This document shows positions 22,565 to 35,417 of a DNA stretch of 64,000 bases, piece after piece. Both the position numbers and the translations under genes were made by a program. The DNA comes from Isoetes taiwanensis. Lineage: Eukaryota > Streptophyta > Lycopodiopsida > Isoetales > Isoetaceae. Position 1 is the first letter of the stretch, and each line of letters starts with the position of its first letter. The DNA lies in contig JAJEKV010000034.1 of the NCBI GenBank assembly GCA_021234155.1, forward strand, positions 11,124,697-11,188,696, read 5' to 3'. The notes under the pieces are model-generated. The model ran no database searches. It was given only the letters and a program-made list of their open reading frames with translations, and was not told the DNA's origin.

Positions 22565-23508
22565 TACATTTCTTCCATCTTCCTCTTCCTCTATTGTTAA
22601 ACCTTGCTTTGGATTCATCTCTGAATTCTCCTCTTCCTCTACCTTTTGCAAAATTCTTTGGGCTAGAACAATTTGCTGCTTGATGTCCTAAACCTTCACA
22701 ATTATAGCATCTGTTTTCTCTTGAAAGCTTGGGACAGTTATGTTTGAGATGGCCATAATTATTGCAATGATAGCAGGGGCCTATTTTCTTATCATTAACT
22801 TTCCTTTTCCCATAAAAAGTATTTGAGTGTTCTTCATGTTCTTTTTATGATGAGTTTCGTTCTAACTTCAGTCCTTACCATTAATTACGCTTTCTCCTTG
22901 TTTTTTGCAACATTTCTCACCAATGTGGATAACTCAAGCCATAACTTGAAAAAGCCCTTGCAATTGTCATTACTTGATGGTCATTTGTTATGGTTACCCC
23001 AGCTACCTCCAAGTCTGCTATGAGATTATCAAATCTCTGGAAAAATTCTGTCACGTCATCTTTTTCATTATACCTTAGTGATCTAAGTTCTCTATCTAGA
23101 ACATCAAGCTGTGACGAGGTTTTTGTCTCATATGTCTTGATCAAATATTTCCAAATGGCCCTAGGATTCATCCCCCTGACCTTCAGCAAAATACTAGACC
23201 CAAGCTTTACTGTAATTATACTTTTTGCCTCTATTAATTTTGCAGAAACACTAACCTCTTTGCTTGTCACTTCTGAGCTTGTCTTTGCCACTTGTTTTTC
23301 CTTTGCCTTGCCTTTGGTTGAGTCACTGATTTCTTCATCCATATCTGCATCTTCTCCAACATATTTCCATAAATCTTCTACTTCAAGTACCTCTTTAACT
23401 TTTTCTTTCCACACTTGGAATCCTCCTGTTCCCTTGAACACTTCAACTGCACTCAAAAGTGAAGCACCCAATCTGGTAGTCATGATTAAAAAATGCTCTG
23501 GTACCAAA
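22565..23508 (-). pseudogene. Copia gag fragment (unit 1)
   Basis: This is the 5' part of the same copia gag as in the longer copies, from ATG at 23,507 to the basic GRGRG stretch after the second zinc knuckle, where it joins block Y. It carries small frameshifts near 22,810-22,930 that the equivalent copy at 29,935-30,877 lacks. The protease and integrase parts are missing. Confidence 0.85.
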
Positions 23509-24073
23509 TGAAAGAAATAATAGCTTGAATGCTAGATCTTCAACTTAGTTAATCATGAACTACAAGAGCAATAATATGCATAACAATGCAACCACAAATG
23601 AAGTTATAATATATCAATAAAATAACTTCAATCTCAAACTTTCAATGGTGTTAACTATTGAACTTATAGAATTAATGAAAAAAGCCCCGACAGCCCAAGC
23701 CTCATACTAGATGAGCTATGCCCGATCACCACATACATTTCTGCAATCTTCTCATTCTTTTATAGGGCCAAATCCTGCCAACTGGCATGGATTCGGCGAT
23801 AAGAGCCAAGCTCGGCCGCTTGAACAATCTCCGGACTTGCCAATTTCATATGCATATTCCCTCCAATATGAATCATAGTTTCGATCTGCTCATGTCTTTT
23901 AACAAGTTTAATATTCAATGGTCACTGGTTTAACCTATTGAGATATTAACCGTGACCTTGTTTTAAACAACTTACCCTTATGAATTTCCCTCACCTTAAG
24001 GTTTGTTTCATACGTAATGTGTTTGCTTCAACTCTCTTGATTTCTCTAACATTTAGCATGATCATTCCTTACA
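23509..24073 (-). mobile_element. Copia LTR (second in unit 1)
   Basis: A near-identical copy of the LTR at 19,390-19,958, again followed on the plus strand by block X. Confidence 0.8.
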
Positions 24074-24604
24074 CTATGCACAAGCCACATATAATAGGAA
24101 CTAAAGGGTCTAACTAGAAACAACATCTAAACAAGGATACTAGGTCTCTACCCCCCTCCCAATACAAGAGAAGCAAACATGATCAATCAAGATCATATAA
24201 CCACATAACATGATAATAAAATGAAAATAACATCTAATCCTAATCACATACATCTACCTTACAGTTAGGTTCATTGATTATGGTTCAAGATCCAAACTGA
24301 GGGTTCTAGGAGGGCTCTACTAGAGATACGAGATACTAAGTCATCTGGAGTCCTAACTTCGAGGAGATCTACAAAGAAAAATACTCCAAATACTTGCTCC
24401 GAAGGAACTTCCACCCGCTCCTGGGGTCTCCATACCATAGGTTTCCATAGGTTTTGAAGATATGTGGGGGGAAATACCATATAAAATCTCTCAATCTCAG
24501 TCATGTTCGCGATAATCATATTGTATATAATTTCTCTTGTGACTATGGTGATGCATCAATAGATATCCTAGCATGTGTAATGTATGATACCATGTTAATG
24601 TATT
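24074..24604. repeat. Block X and linker (start of unit 2)
   Basis: Copy of 16,704-17,222, with GGTGATGCATCAATAGAT retained in the linker where unit 1 has lost it. The linker shares its sequence with 15,735-15,893. Confidence 0.75.
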
Positions 24605-26754
24605 TCATAAGAAACATCCATAGGTTTTGAACATTTCATAGGTAGGTTTATGTCCATTCCACATTTCTTCTGGAGTCAAACCTTTAATAGAGGCTGAAGG
24701 AAGTTTATTCTGAATCATTACTGCAGTCTTTACTGCCTCATCCCACAAGTAATTTGGCATCCCTGACTGCTTAAGCATAAATCTGACAGCATCTAGAATT
24801 GTTCTGTTCTTTCTCTCAACAATTCCGTTCTGTTGAGGGGTATATCTACATGTCAATTGTCTTCTTATCCCTTTGTCTTTGCAGTATTTGTTGAATTCTC
24901 CTGATAAATACTTCCACCCCTATCCGATCTAATGCATTTGATCTTTCTCCCAGTTTCTCGTTCAACCTCTTGTTAAAATATTTTGTATGCATCAAATGCT
25001 TGATCTTTGTGTCTGAGAATGTAACATTTTGTTTTCCTTGAGAAATCATCAATGAAAGTAATAAAAAATCTCTTCCCTGTCAAGCTTGTAATATTGATAG
25101 GCCCACATAAGTCTGTATGGATAAGGTCTAAAATCCCTCGTGCTCTTTTAGTAGACTTCTTAAAGCTAAGTCTGGTATGTTTCCCTATATGCATCCTTCA
25201 CAAATAAAGTTCTCAGGTTTTTCCTCTTCTGCAACAATCATGCCTTTCTTAATCATATAGTTTAAGTTATTGACATGAGTATGTCCTAGCCTCTCGTGCC
25301 ATTGTCTTATAGATAATAAACCTGCAAAGTTTATTGATCCTTCTCTACTTGCTTTGTCAAGTGTAAATAAGTTTCCAACCCTTTTTGCAATAAATTTCAA
25401 TTCATCATTAAGAAAAATGTTACAATGCTGTTTTTCAAAACAGATCTTGTAGCCTAAGTAAGCTGGCTAACAGAAATTAAATTCCTCACAATAGAGGGCA
25501 CACAAAGCACATTTTTGAGTTCAACTGGTTGACCATTTAGATCATAGATTTCTAACAGTCCTGACTCCTCCACTTGCTGCAAGTTCCCATCTTCAAGATG
25601 AATGTAACTAGATGTGCTTCTTGTTTTCTCCTTAAGACCACTTCCATCTTTAATTACGCATCTTTCAGCTCCCGAATCTAACACAAATTGATCACACTTT
25701 CCTTTAGTTTCATTAACATTTAAGGTCTGATGCAAAAACAGATTTTTGAAGTACCTCAGTATTTTCGTCCACTTCCTCTATGTCTTCATTGTTTACTTCC
25801 TTAGTTAGGTTGATTCTGGCAACATTTCTTCCCCTTCCTCTTCCTCTATTGTTAAACCTTGCTTTGGATTCATCTCTGAATTCTCCTCTTCCTCTACCTT
25901 TTGCAAAATTCTTTGGGCTAGAACAATTTGCTGCTTGATGTCCTAAACCTTCACAATTATAGCATCTGTTTTCTCTTGAAAGCTTGGGACAATTATGTTT
26001 GAGATGGCCATAATTATTGCAATGATAGCAGGGGCCTATTTTCTTATCATTAACTTTTCCTTTCCCAGCATAAAGTATTTCAGAGTGTTCTTCATGTTCT
26101 TTTATGATGAGTTTCTGTTCTAACTCAGTCCTTACCATTAATTCTGCTTTCTCCTTGTTTTTTGCAACATTTCTCACCAATGTGGATAACTGCTCATAAC
26201 TTGAAAAAGCCCTTGCAATTGTCATTACTTGATGGTCATTTGTTATGGTTACCCCAGCTGCCTCCAAGTCTGCTATGAGATTATCAAATCTCTGGAAAAA
26301 TTCTGTCACGTCATCTTTTTCATTATACCTTAGTGATCTAAGTTCTCTATCTAGAACATCAAGCTGTGACGAGGTTTTTGTCTCATATGTCTTGATCAGA
26401 TATTTCCAAATGGCCCTAGGCCTGACCTTCAACAAAATACTAGACCCAAGCTTTACTGTAATTATACTTTTTGCCTCTATTAATTTTGCAGAAACACTAA
26501 CCTCTTTGCTTGTCACTTCTGAGCTTGTACTGTCACTTGTTTTTTCCTTTGCCTTGCCTTTGGTTGAGTCACTGATTTCTTCATCCATATCTGCATCTTC
26601 TCCAACATATTTCCATAAATCTTCTACTTCAAGTACCTCTTTAACTTTTTCTTTCCACACTTGGAATCCTCCTGTTCCCTTGAACACTTCAACTGCACTC
26701 AAAAGTGAAGCACCCAATCTGGTAGTCATGATTAAAAAATGCTCTGATACCAAA
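24605..26754 (-). pseudogene. Ty1/copia polyprotein, truncated (unit 2)
   Basis: Same gag, zinc knuckles (CYHCNNYGHLKHNC, CYNCEGLGHQAANC), protease (DSGAER) and integrase as the unit 1 copy, starting at 26,753. It has extra breaks: frame losses near 25,730, 25,460 and 25,190, and a short deletion near 26,420 (residues after LLKVR). It also stops at MFKTYGCFL without reverse transcriptase. Because both units end at the same base, the truncation came before the duplication. Confidence 0.88.
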
Positions 26755-27321
26755 TGAAAGAAATAATAGCTCGAATGCTAGATCTTCAACTTAGTTAATC
26801 ATGAACTACAAGAGCAATAATATGCATAACAATGCAACCACAAATGAAGTTATAATATATCAATAAAATAACTTCAATCTCAAACTTTCAATGGTGTTAA
26901 CTATTGGACTTATAGAATTAATGAAAAAAGCCCCGACAGCCCAAGCCTCATACTAGATGAGCTATGCCCGATCACCACATACATTTCTGCAATCTTCTCA
27001 TTCTTTTATAGGGCCAAATCCTGCCGACTGGCATGGATTCGGCCGATAAGGAGCCAAGCTCGGCCGCTTGAACAATCTCCAGACTTGCCAATTTCATATG
27101 CATATTCCCTCCAATATGAATCATAGTTTCGATCTGCTCATGTCTTTTAACAAGTTTAATATTCAATGGTCACTGGTTTAACCTATTGAGATATTAACCG
27201 TGACCTTGTTTTAAACAACTTACCCTTATGAATTTCCCTCACCTTAAGGTTTGTTTCATACGTAATGTGTCTGCTTCAACTCTCTTGATTTCTCCAACAT
27301 TTAGCATGATCATTCCTTACA
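26755..27321 (-). mobile_element. Copia LTR (unit 2)
   Basis: Equivalent of 19,390-19,958, 567 bp, with the same ends and the same neighbours. Confidence 0.8.
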
Positions 27322-29934
27322 CTATGCACAAGCCACATATAATAGGAACTAAAGGGTCTAACTAGAAACATCATCTAAACAAGGCTACTAGGTCTCTACC
27401 CCCTTCCCAATACAAGAGAAGCAAACATGATCAATCAAGATCATATAACCACATAACATGATAATAAAATGAAAATAACATCTAATCCTAATCACATACA
27501 TCTACCTTACAGTTAGGTTCATTCATTATGGTTCAAGATCCAAACTGAGGGTTCTAGGAGGGCGCTACTAGAGATACGAGATACTAAGTCATCTGGAGTC
27601 CTAACTTCGAGGAGATCTACAAAGAAAAATACTCCAAATACCTGCTCCGAAGGAACTTCCACCCGCTCCTGGGGTCTCCATGGCTCTGCAAGTGGCTCAA
27701 AGTACCTCCCACTCCCTCTATCATGTACGCGCTCCTAGGGCTGCTGAGCTATGCTGTGCTGCAGCACACGATCTCGAAATGGAGGTTCGAGTGCGAACAT
27801 GGTTCTAGAACTGTTGGAGCTAAAAAATGACTTAGGGTTAGGGCTTGGCCATTAGTAGGTTAGTTTTGTTGCGGGTCCGACAAGCCATAAATAACCCAAG
27901 AAGGAGCTGTCAAGGTCCCCTTCACATCTGTAAGATATCTACAGAAATGGCAAGAAAAAATCAAAATGTTGCTGGAATTCTTGCATTGTGGGGAATATCT
28001 TCATACTTAACTTAATCTCTACACAAATCCAGATCGAGCTCATTGTCAGGACAATTGGGTCTTTCTGGCCATGCGATTTTACATGCTCGAAAGGTTTCAT
28101 GATTTGTGTGGACTATGGAGCTAAATGGTGTGTAATATAGTGTGTAGTATGTTTGCAATATGACTGGGTTGAGAAGAGCAGTTGAAGAGGCATCTACCCG
28201 ATGTAGATGCTCCCCTGCACCTGGATTTGCTGCTTCCCCATCTTGTGGATCCCTTTGGAATTTCGAATATATATATATAGCAAAATTAAAAGATGGTTCT
28301 TACAAGTACGCAATGCATTGAACCAATTGAACTAATTGGCCTGATATGAGTGAGTTGGCAGTATATTAGAGCAAAAATAGGGGTAAATGAGGCAATCAAT
28401 TTATTTGAGGAAAATAAATTAGGAGTTTATGGCACATTGCCTTGACTTGCTAACTAACCAAAGTTGGGATACTTGTGCTGTTTGCAACCAATCGCCCTCT
28501 CTGATGTAGGTGCTGACATTATCAGAAGATTTGGTGGAGGTAATGTGAAATGTCTCAGTAACTGGTAACAATCAGGTAGAATCGTTGTCTAAAATCATGG
28601 CTGCATTGCCTGTTACTACGCACAATTGGGAGAAATTATTACAGACTATATCAGCAAACGTGAATCTTTCTGAAGACTTCAATTTTGCTGAAGCAGCAGT
28701 TATGACCGAAGAGTACTCGGTCCCCGGGATTTCACCATGTTGGACCCGTATAAACCAACACCGTGACTCGTTAGAGGTTTTATTTTTTTCAAAACGTCCG
28801 TATACGGACGAAGGCAAATACGGCTTTACCACCTTGTGCCGTAGGTGGTCGAGAAGGGGAAGATGGGCGGGAACTGTCCACCCGTATGATACTTTAGGCA
28901 TTCTTTGAGGATCCCAGGCGCCATAGAGACTGCTACGTAGATGGCTTTGAATGAACCCTTTTCATTACTCATATTTTGTTTATCTTTGCTTATGTTAGGG
29001 GCATGGTGGGCTAGATGGCGGTAGGGTATCTCAGATAGCCGAAATGGCAATTATGGTACTCTTCTCATTAGGGTATTCGGAAGGAACATCTAGGCATGGA
29101 TTCCATCAAGCTCTTTGGCAGGGAAACCCACTTTTCCTATTTACATATGTAGGGGTTTTCCACCTCCAAAAAGTCGTATACAGAGGTTTTTTGGTGACCC
29201 CTTGCACGCAGATGAGGTATCCCCATATGTCTAGGTGAACCCTGGGTACTCGGTTAGTGATTTGAAGAGGTAAAACTTGCAAGATTGACATGCTCTTCTG
29301 CTCTGGCTTTGTTTCTATGCCAGCGACTTTTTTCTACTCATGCTGGTATGGTTCCCCAAGAGATTCACATTATTTTCCTTCAATCTCTATAATATTAGCT
29401 ACAGACCTGGATGGCAATCTGTTGATAGGAAAAATAACTGCAGATCTTGGACGTTTGAGACACTTGAAATACATTAACCTTGCCTACAATCTTCTTTCTT
29501 CTCGCCAAATATAGCTGATGGATTCATGTGCAATATGCAACCACAATGGAAGATTTTTTTTCTATAAGGATCACTAGAATTATAGTGGCGTGGAGGGCGA
29601 TGGCTTGGGAAACAATGAAGTCTCAAGATCATGTACAATTTGCAAAAAGAAGGCTAGACTCAATCCCGCTAAATTATTTTCATTGATTGTTCCTCTTAGA
29701 CAAGCCAAAATACGTTCAGCCAGAAGCCAATGCTACCTCCTTGGATGCTGCATGATCTGACTAGTGTAAAGAAGATGGCAGGACGAGTGGTTGTATCCTA
29801 TATCAAGATTTTTACCAACTATTAAAATAAAGTAGCATCACATGCTTTGACATTTTGATTAACTGAACACCCTGCTCATTAGGAATAGCAGCTGCTCTGC
29901 ATATAGATTGTATCCGTCAAGTCTCTATATGCTT
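27322..29934 (+). repeat. Blocks X and Y (unit 2)
   Basis: Near-identical to 19,959-22,564, including the LRR exon-like segment at 29,405-29,513 and the gag-like frame near 28,585. A few sites differ, for example GGAGCTGTCAAGGTCCC here against GGAGGAGTCAAAGGTCC in unit 1. Confidence 0.75.
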
Positions 29935-30877
29935 ACATTTCTTCCATCTTCCTCTTCCTCTATTGTTAAACCTTGCTTTGGATTCATCTCTGAATTCTCC
30001 TCTTCCTCTACCTTTTGCAAAATTCTTTGGGCTAGAACAATTTGCTGCTTGATGTCCTAAACCTTCACAATTATAGCATCTGTTTTCTCTTGAAAGCTTG
30101 GGACAGTTATGTTTGAGATGGCCATAATTATTGCAATGATAGCAGGGGCCTATTTTCTTATCATTAACTTTCCCTTTCCCAGCATAAAGTATTTCAGAGT
30201 GTTCTTCATGTTCTTTTATGATGAGTTTCTGTTCTAACTCAGTCCTTACCATTAATTCTGCTTTCTCCTTGTTTTTTGCAACATTTCTCACCAATGTGGA
30301 TAACTGCTCATAACTTGAAAAAGCCCTTGCAATTGTCATTACTTGATGGTCATTTGTTATGGTTACCCCAGCTACCTCCAAGTCTGCTATGAGATTATCA
30401 AATCTCTGGAAAAATTCTGTCACGTCATCTTTTTCATTATACCTTAGTGATCTAAGTTCTCTATCTAGAACATCAAGCTGTGACGAGGTTTTTGTCTCAT
30501 ATGTCTTGATCAGATATTTCCAAATGGCCCTAGGATTCATCCCCCTGACCTTCAGCAAAATACTAGACCCAAGCTTTACTGTAATTATACTTTTTGCCTC
30601 TATTAATTTTGCAGAAACACTAACCTCTTTGCTTGTCACTTCTGAGCTTGTACTGTCACTTGTTTTTTCCTTTGCCTTGCCTTTGGTTGAGTCACTGATT
30701 TCTTCATCCATATCTGCATCTTCTCCAACATATTTCCATAAATCTTCTACTTCAAGTACCTCTTTAACTTTTTCTTTCCACACTTGGAATCCTCCTGTTC
30801 CCTTGAACACTTCAACTGCACTCAAAAGTGAAGCACCCAATCTGGTAGTCATGATTAAAAAATGCTCTGATACCAAA
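29935..30877 (-). pseudogene. Copia gag fragment (unit 2)
   Basis: Open frame of 319 codons from ATG 30,876 covering UBN2-type gag and both zinc knuckles, then ending in block Y sequence (KKCKHIET). It is the better preserved of the two short gag copies. Confidence 0.85.
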
Positions 30878-31444
30878 TGAAAGAAATAATAGCTTGAATG
30901 CTAGATCTTCAACTTAGTTAATCATGAACTACAAGAGCAATAATATGCATAACAATGCAACCACAAATGAAGTTATAATATATCAATAAAATAACTTCAA
31001 TCTCAAACTTTCAATGGTGTTAACTATTGGACTTATAGAATTAATGAAAAAAGCCCCGACAGCCCAAGCCTCATACTAGATGAGCTATGCCCGATCACCA
31101 CATACATTTCTGCAATCTTCTCATTCTTTTATAGGGCCAAATCCTGCCAACTGGCATGGATTCGGCCGATAAGGAGCCAAGCTCGGCCGCTTGAACAATC
31201 TCCGGACTTGCCAATTTCATATGCATATTCCCTCCAATATGAATCATAGTTTCGATCTGCTCATGTCTTTTAACAAGTTTAATATTCAATGGTCACTGGT
31301 TTAACCTATTGAGATATTAACCGTGACCTTGTTTTAAACAACTTACCCTTATGAATTTCCCTCACCTTAAGGTTTGTTTCATACGTAATGTGTTTGCTTC
31401 AACTCTCTTGATTTCTCTAACATTTAGCATGATCATTCCTTACA
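30878..31444 (-). mobile_element. Copia LTR (second in unit 2)
   Basis: Fourth near-identical LTR copy, 567 bp, followed by block X of the partial third unit. Confidence 0.8.
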
Positions 31445-33240
31445 CTATGCACAAGCCACATATAATAGGAACTAAAGGGTCTAACTAGAAACATCATCTA
31501 AACAAGGCTACTAGGTCTCTACCCCCCCTTTCCCAATACAAGAGAAGCAAACATGATCAATCAAGATCATATAACCACATAACATGATAATAAAATGAAA
31601 ATAACATCTAATCCTAATCACATACATCTACCTTACAGTTAGGTTCATTGATTATGGTTCAAGATCCAAACTGAGGGTTCTAGGAGGGCGCTACTAGAGA
31701 TACGAGATACTAAGTCATCTGGAGTCCTAACTTCGAGGAGATCTACAAAGAAAAATACTCCAAATACCTGCTCCGAATGAACTTCCACCCGCTCCTGGGG
31801 TCTCCATGGCTCTGCAAGTGGTTCAAAGTACCTCCCACTCCCTCTATCATGTACGCGCTCCTAGGGTTGCTGAGCTATCTTTGTCTTTGCAAAGACACGA
31901 TCTCTAAATGGAGGTTCGAGTGCGAACATGGTTCTAGAACTGTTGGAGCTAAAAAATGACTTAGGGTTAGGGCTTGGCCATTAGTAGGTTAGTTTTGTTG
32001 CGGGTCCGACAAGCCATAAATAACCCAAGAAGGAGCTGTCAAGGTCCCCTTCACATCTGTAAGATATCTACAGAAATGGCAAGAAAAAACCAAAATGTTG
32101 CTGGAATTCTTGCATTGTGGGGAATATCTTCATACTTAACTTAATCTCTACTCAAATCCAGATCGAGCTCATTGTCAGGACAATTGGGTCTTTCTGGCCA
32201 TGCCGATTTACATGCTCGAAAGGTTTCATGATTTGTGTGGACTATGGAGCTAAATGGTGTGTAATATAGTGTGTAGTATGTTTGCAATATGACTGGATTG
32301 AGAAGAGCAGTTGAAGAGGCATCTACCCGATGTAGATGCTCCCCTGCACCTGGATTTGCTGCTTCCCCATCTTGTGGATCCCTTTGGAATTTCGAATATA
32401 TATATATCAAAATTAAAAGATGGTTCTTCAAAGATCGTAATGCATTGAACCAATTGAACTAATTGGCCCGATATGAGTGAGTTGGCGATATTAGAGCAAA
32501 AATAGGGGTAAATGAGGCAATCAATTTATTTGAGGAAAATAAATTAGGAGTTTATGGCACATTGCCTTGACACGCTAACTAACCAAAGTTGGGATATTTG
32601 TCTTTGTTTGCAACCAATCGCCCTCTCGATGTAATGCGTCTTTACATTATCGAAGATTTGGTGGAGGTAATGTGAAACGCCTCGAATCGGTAACAATCGT
32701 AGAATCGTTGTCTAAAATCATGGTCTTGCACCGCCTCACATTACGCACAATTGGGAGAAAATATTACGAGACTATATCGATAAACGTGAATCTTTCAAGA
32801 CTTCAATTTTCTTTGAAGCGCAGCTTATGACCGAAGAGTACTTCGGTCCCTGGATTTCACCATGTTGGACCCAGATAAACCAACACCGTGACTCGTTAGA
32901 GGTTTTATTTTTTTCAAAACGTCCGTATACGGACGAAGGCAAATACGGCTTTACCACCTTGTGCCGTAGGTGGTCGAGAAGGGGAAGATGGGCGGGAACT
33001 GTCCACCCGTATGATACTTTAGGCATTCTTTGAGGATCCCAGGCGCCATAGAGACTGCTACGTAGATGGCTTTGAATGAACCCTTTTCATTACTCATATT
33101 TTGTTTATCTTTGCTTATGTTAGGGGCATGGCGGGCTAGATGGCGGCAGGGTATCTCAGATAGCCGAAATGGCGATTATGGTACTCTTCTCATTAGGGTA
33201 TTCGGAAGGAACATCTAGGCATGGATTCCATCAAGCTCTT

Positions 33241-33491
33241 TGATGTCTGCTGTAAGAAAATGAGTCCCATGCGTTGTTCTAGTGCCCTTTTGTAAATATA
33301 CAGTGGTGCAACCTTAAAATAGGGAAGCCCCTGGGAAATGCGAGAAATGTCTATTAAAAACATTGTGAAAATTTTTTCCTTCTCTAAATGCCATTTTTCT
33401 CTACATAAGGCTAGGTGCACAAACTCAGGTATAAGATCGGGTAGGGGTATGTAAAAATTAAGACAATCCATAAGTACATCTACGGAAGGGG
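33241..33491 (-). other. Exon-like insertion of unknown origin
   Basis: About 250 bp are present only in the third copy of Y. The minus strand is open across the whole insertion (about 83 codons), with text such as FYIPLPDLIPEFVHLALC and GLPYFKVAPLYIYKRALEQR. I do not recognise the family. An open frame exactly matching the insertion suggests a captured coding piece of a host gene or another transposon. No clear target duplication was seen. Confidence 0.45.
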
Positions 33492-33777
33492 GCAGGGAAA
33501 CCCACTTTTCCTATTTACGTATGTAGGGGTTTTCCACCTCCAAAAAGTCGTATACAGAGGTTTTTTTGTGACCCCTTGCACGCAGATGAGGTATCCCCAA
33601 TATGTAGCACAATAACAGGGGGTTACTTTTAGATTTTTATACGCTTTTTCACATGGTTTTTCTATGATTTCATTGTTGTATTCGTTGAGGTGTACTAAAT
33701 AGTATTTCTAGAGTGCACCCTTTATGGGCCGTTGATTTTCGTTGGTTGGAACAATCCGAGGGTTGTTGTCTTTCTCT

Positions 33778-33915
33778 GCATGTGTTTGTGCATGAACACT
33801 GCGCATGTGTGTGCATGTGCATGTGCATGTTCACGTGCATGTGCATGTGTATTGTGCATGTGCAAGTGCATGTGCATGTGTGCATGTGTGTGCATGTGCG
33901 CATATGCATGTGTAC
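33778..33915. repeat. TGCATG/TGTG simple repeat
   Basis: About 138 bp of imperfect TGCATG and TG repeats. The overlapping Cys/His/Met-rich open frames on both strands are artefacts of this composition. Confidence 0.9.
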
Positions 33916-34830
33916 TTGCCCTCTTGGATTCTTATTGCTGGAGTGGATTTTACTACCACGAGATGGATTTTTTGCTCACACTTACAAAGGTATTTGTTTT
34001 TTAATGTTTCTTCAGTTAGCATAATGTCTTTTTTTACAAGGTATTGGTTTCCTGATTCTACAATGTAGTGCTGCAAAACCCCCTTTTGTTTCCTTCCTAA
34101 GATTTGCTGCAGATTCAAGTTTAGGCCTCTATTTGCTTCCAACTCTTGGATATTCCTGGCTGCCGGATTGTTCATAGCAGCCAGCCTTTAGCTTCAATCA
34201 ACAAACGGATTCTTATGCACACAACAGGCGGATTATTCCACGCCCTTTTCCATGTCACGCAGATCAGTCAAACAGTGGCCACAAGAATGCATTTATATTG
34301 TAGGTTTGGAACTTTAATCGAACCATAAGGTGAATCATGCATTACCTTTAAGCTAGAGATGGAGCATCCAAAATCATATGGATTGATAAACAATGGCGTC
34401 ATTGTGAAAGAAAAATAGTTGTAGCGGAAGTAACAATATGTAGCATAATAACAAGGGGGTTTTCTTTGTGTTGCAAACTTTATGACTTTCAGAATAATGG
34501 GATTAATCTGCTCTATCTTTATGGTAACTTTTACTTATGTTCTATTTGTTTTATTGTGATCAAATTCAAAAGCTACAGGTGATGAAAGCCTCAAATAAAT
34601 TCTAGTTTTTTTCTGGTTTGAATTCTAAAATTTTTGTCACACTGGGGGGGGTGACGTCCCTAAGGCCCCGAAGGGGCCAAAAAATTTTTTTTGCAACACA
34701 AACCATTAACATCCAACATATAAAAATTAAATCCCCCAACACATAACAACCATTGACATTAACAACCAACACATAACTACCATTGACATTAATTAACACA
34801 ACCATTGGGTCCAACACATTTAAATTAAAA

Positions 34831-35143
34831 TCCCCCTTAAACCCCCTTTGGTTTGGTTGCATATTCACACGGGGGGTGACGTAGGGCAGCGAGAGCCCTT
34901 ATAATTGTATTTTGCACGTACGAAATCAACACCATATAGTATTCTGCTTGAAATCTTATAGTATTTTGCGAATCTTGTTATACAGTATAGCAAATTTTGT
35001 ACTTGCATACCCCACAAACGAGGAACTTTACGTACGGTATAGATTAAGGAATAAGGGGTGAATATGCCTATCCAACAGCTCTCGTTGCCTAGAGTCACCC
35101 CCCGTGTGAATATGCACCCAAACCAAAGGGGGTTTAAGGGGGA
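34831..35143. mobile_element. Foldback/MITE-like element, about 313 bp
   Basis: The ends are inverted copies of each other over about 50 bp: 34,831-34,880 (starts TCCCCCTTAAACCCCCTTTG, ends GGGGGGTGAC) and 35,095-35,143 (starts GTCACCCCCCGTGTGAATAT, ends TTTAAGGGGGA). A related segment, CACTGGGGGGGGTGACGTCC, lies at about 34,640. No target duplication was resolved, because the right end coincides with the edge of the composite insertion. Confidence 0.65.
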
Positions 35144-35308
35144 CCCTGGGTACTCGGTTAGTGATTTGAAGTGGTAAAACTTGCAAGATTGACATGCTCT
35201 TCTGCTCTGGCTTTGTTTCTATGCCAGTGACTTTTTTCTACTCATGCTGGTATGGTTCCCCAACAGATTCACATTATTTTCCTTCAATCTCTATAATATT
35301 AGCTGCAG

Positions 35309-35417
35309 ACCTGGATGGCAATCTGTTGATAGGAAAAATAACTGCAGATCTTGGACGTTTGAGACACTTGAAATACATTAACCTTGCCTACAATCTTCTT
35401 TCTTCTCGCCAAATATA
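35309..35417 (+). pseudogene. LRR exon fragment (copy 3)
   Basis: Third copy of the leucine-rich repeat segment found at 22,042 and 29,405, with ADLDGN in place of TDLDGN at its start. Interpretation as for the first copy. Confidence 0.55.

Larger units (their letters stand above)
16704..31444. repeat. Tandem duplication, two 7.37-kb units
   Basis: The order of blocks from 16,704 to 24,073 is repeated from 24,074 to 31,444: block X, linker, truncated copia, LTR, block X, block Y, gag fragment, LTR. Block X starts CTATGCACAAGCC at 16,704, 19,959, 24,074, 27,322 and 31,445. The offsets are 7,370, 7,371 and 7,363. Copies are nearly identical, with small indels and a few substitutions. A third, partial copy (X and Y only) follows to 35,835. 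Either unequal recombination between LTR and X copies or a false assembly duplication would give this pattern. Confidence 0.9.
33597..35143. mobile_element. Composite insertion in block Y
   Basis: Y breaks after GAGGTATCCCCA and resumes at CCCTGGGTACTCGG. The insertion begins ATATGTAGCACAATAACAGG, a motif shared with the block at 6,694-8,099, and recurs internally at about 34,435 (ATATGTAGCATAATAACAAG). It contains a TGCA/TGTG simple repeat and an inverted-repeat element at its right end. No coding sequence was recognised. Confidence 0.55.

Noticed and set aside
33670-34175. Cys/His/Met-rich open frames
   Set aside because: They follow from the TGCATG/TGTG simple repeat and appear in several frames on both strands.
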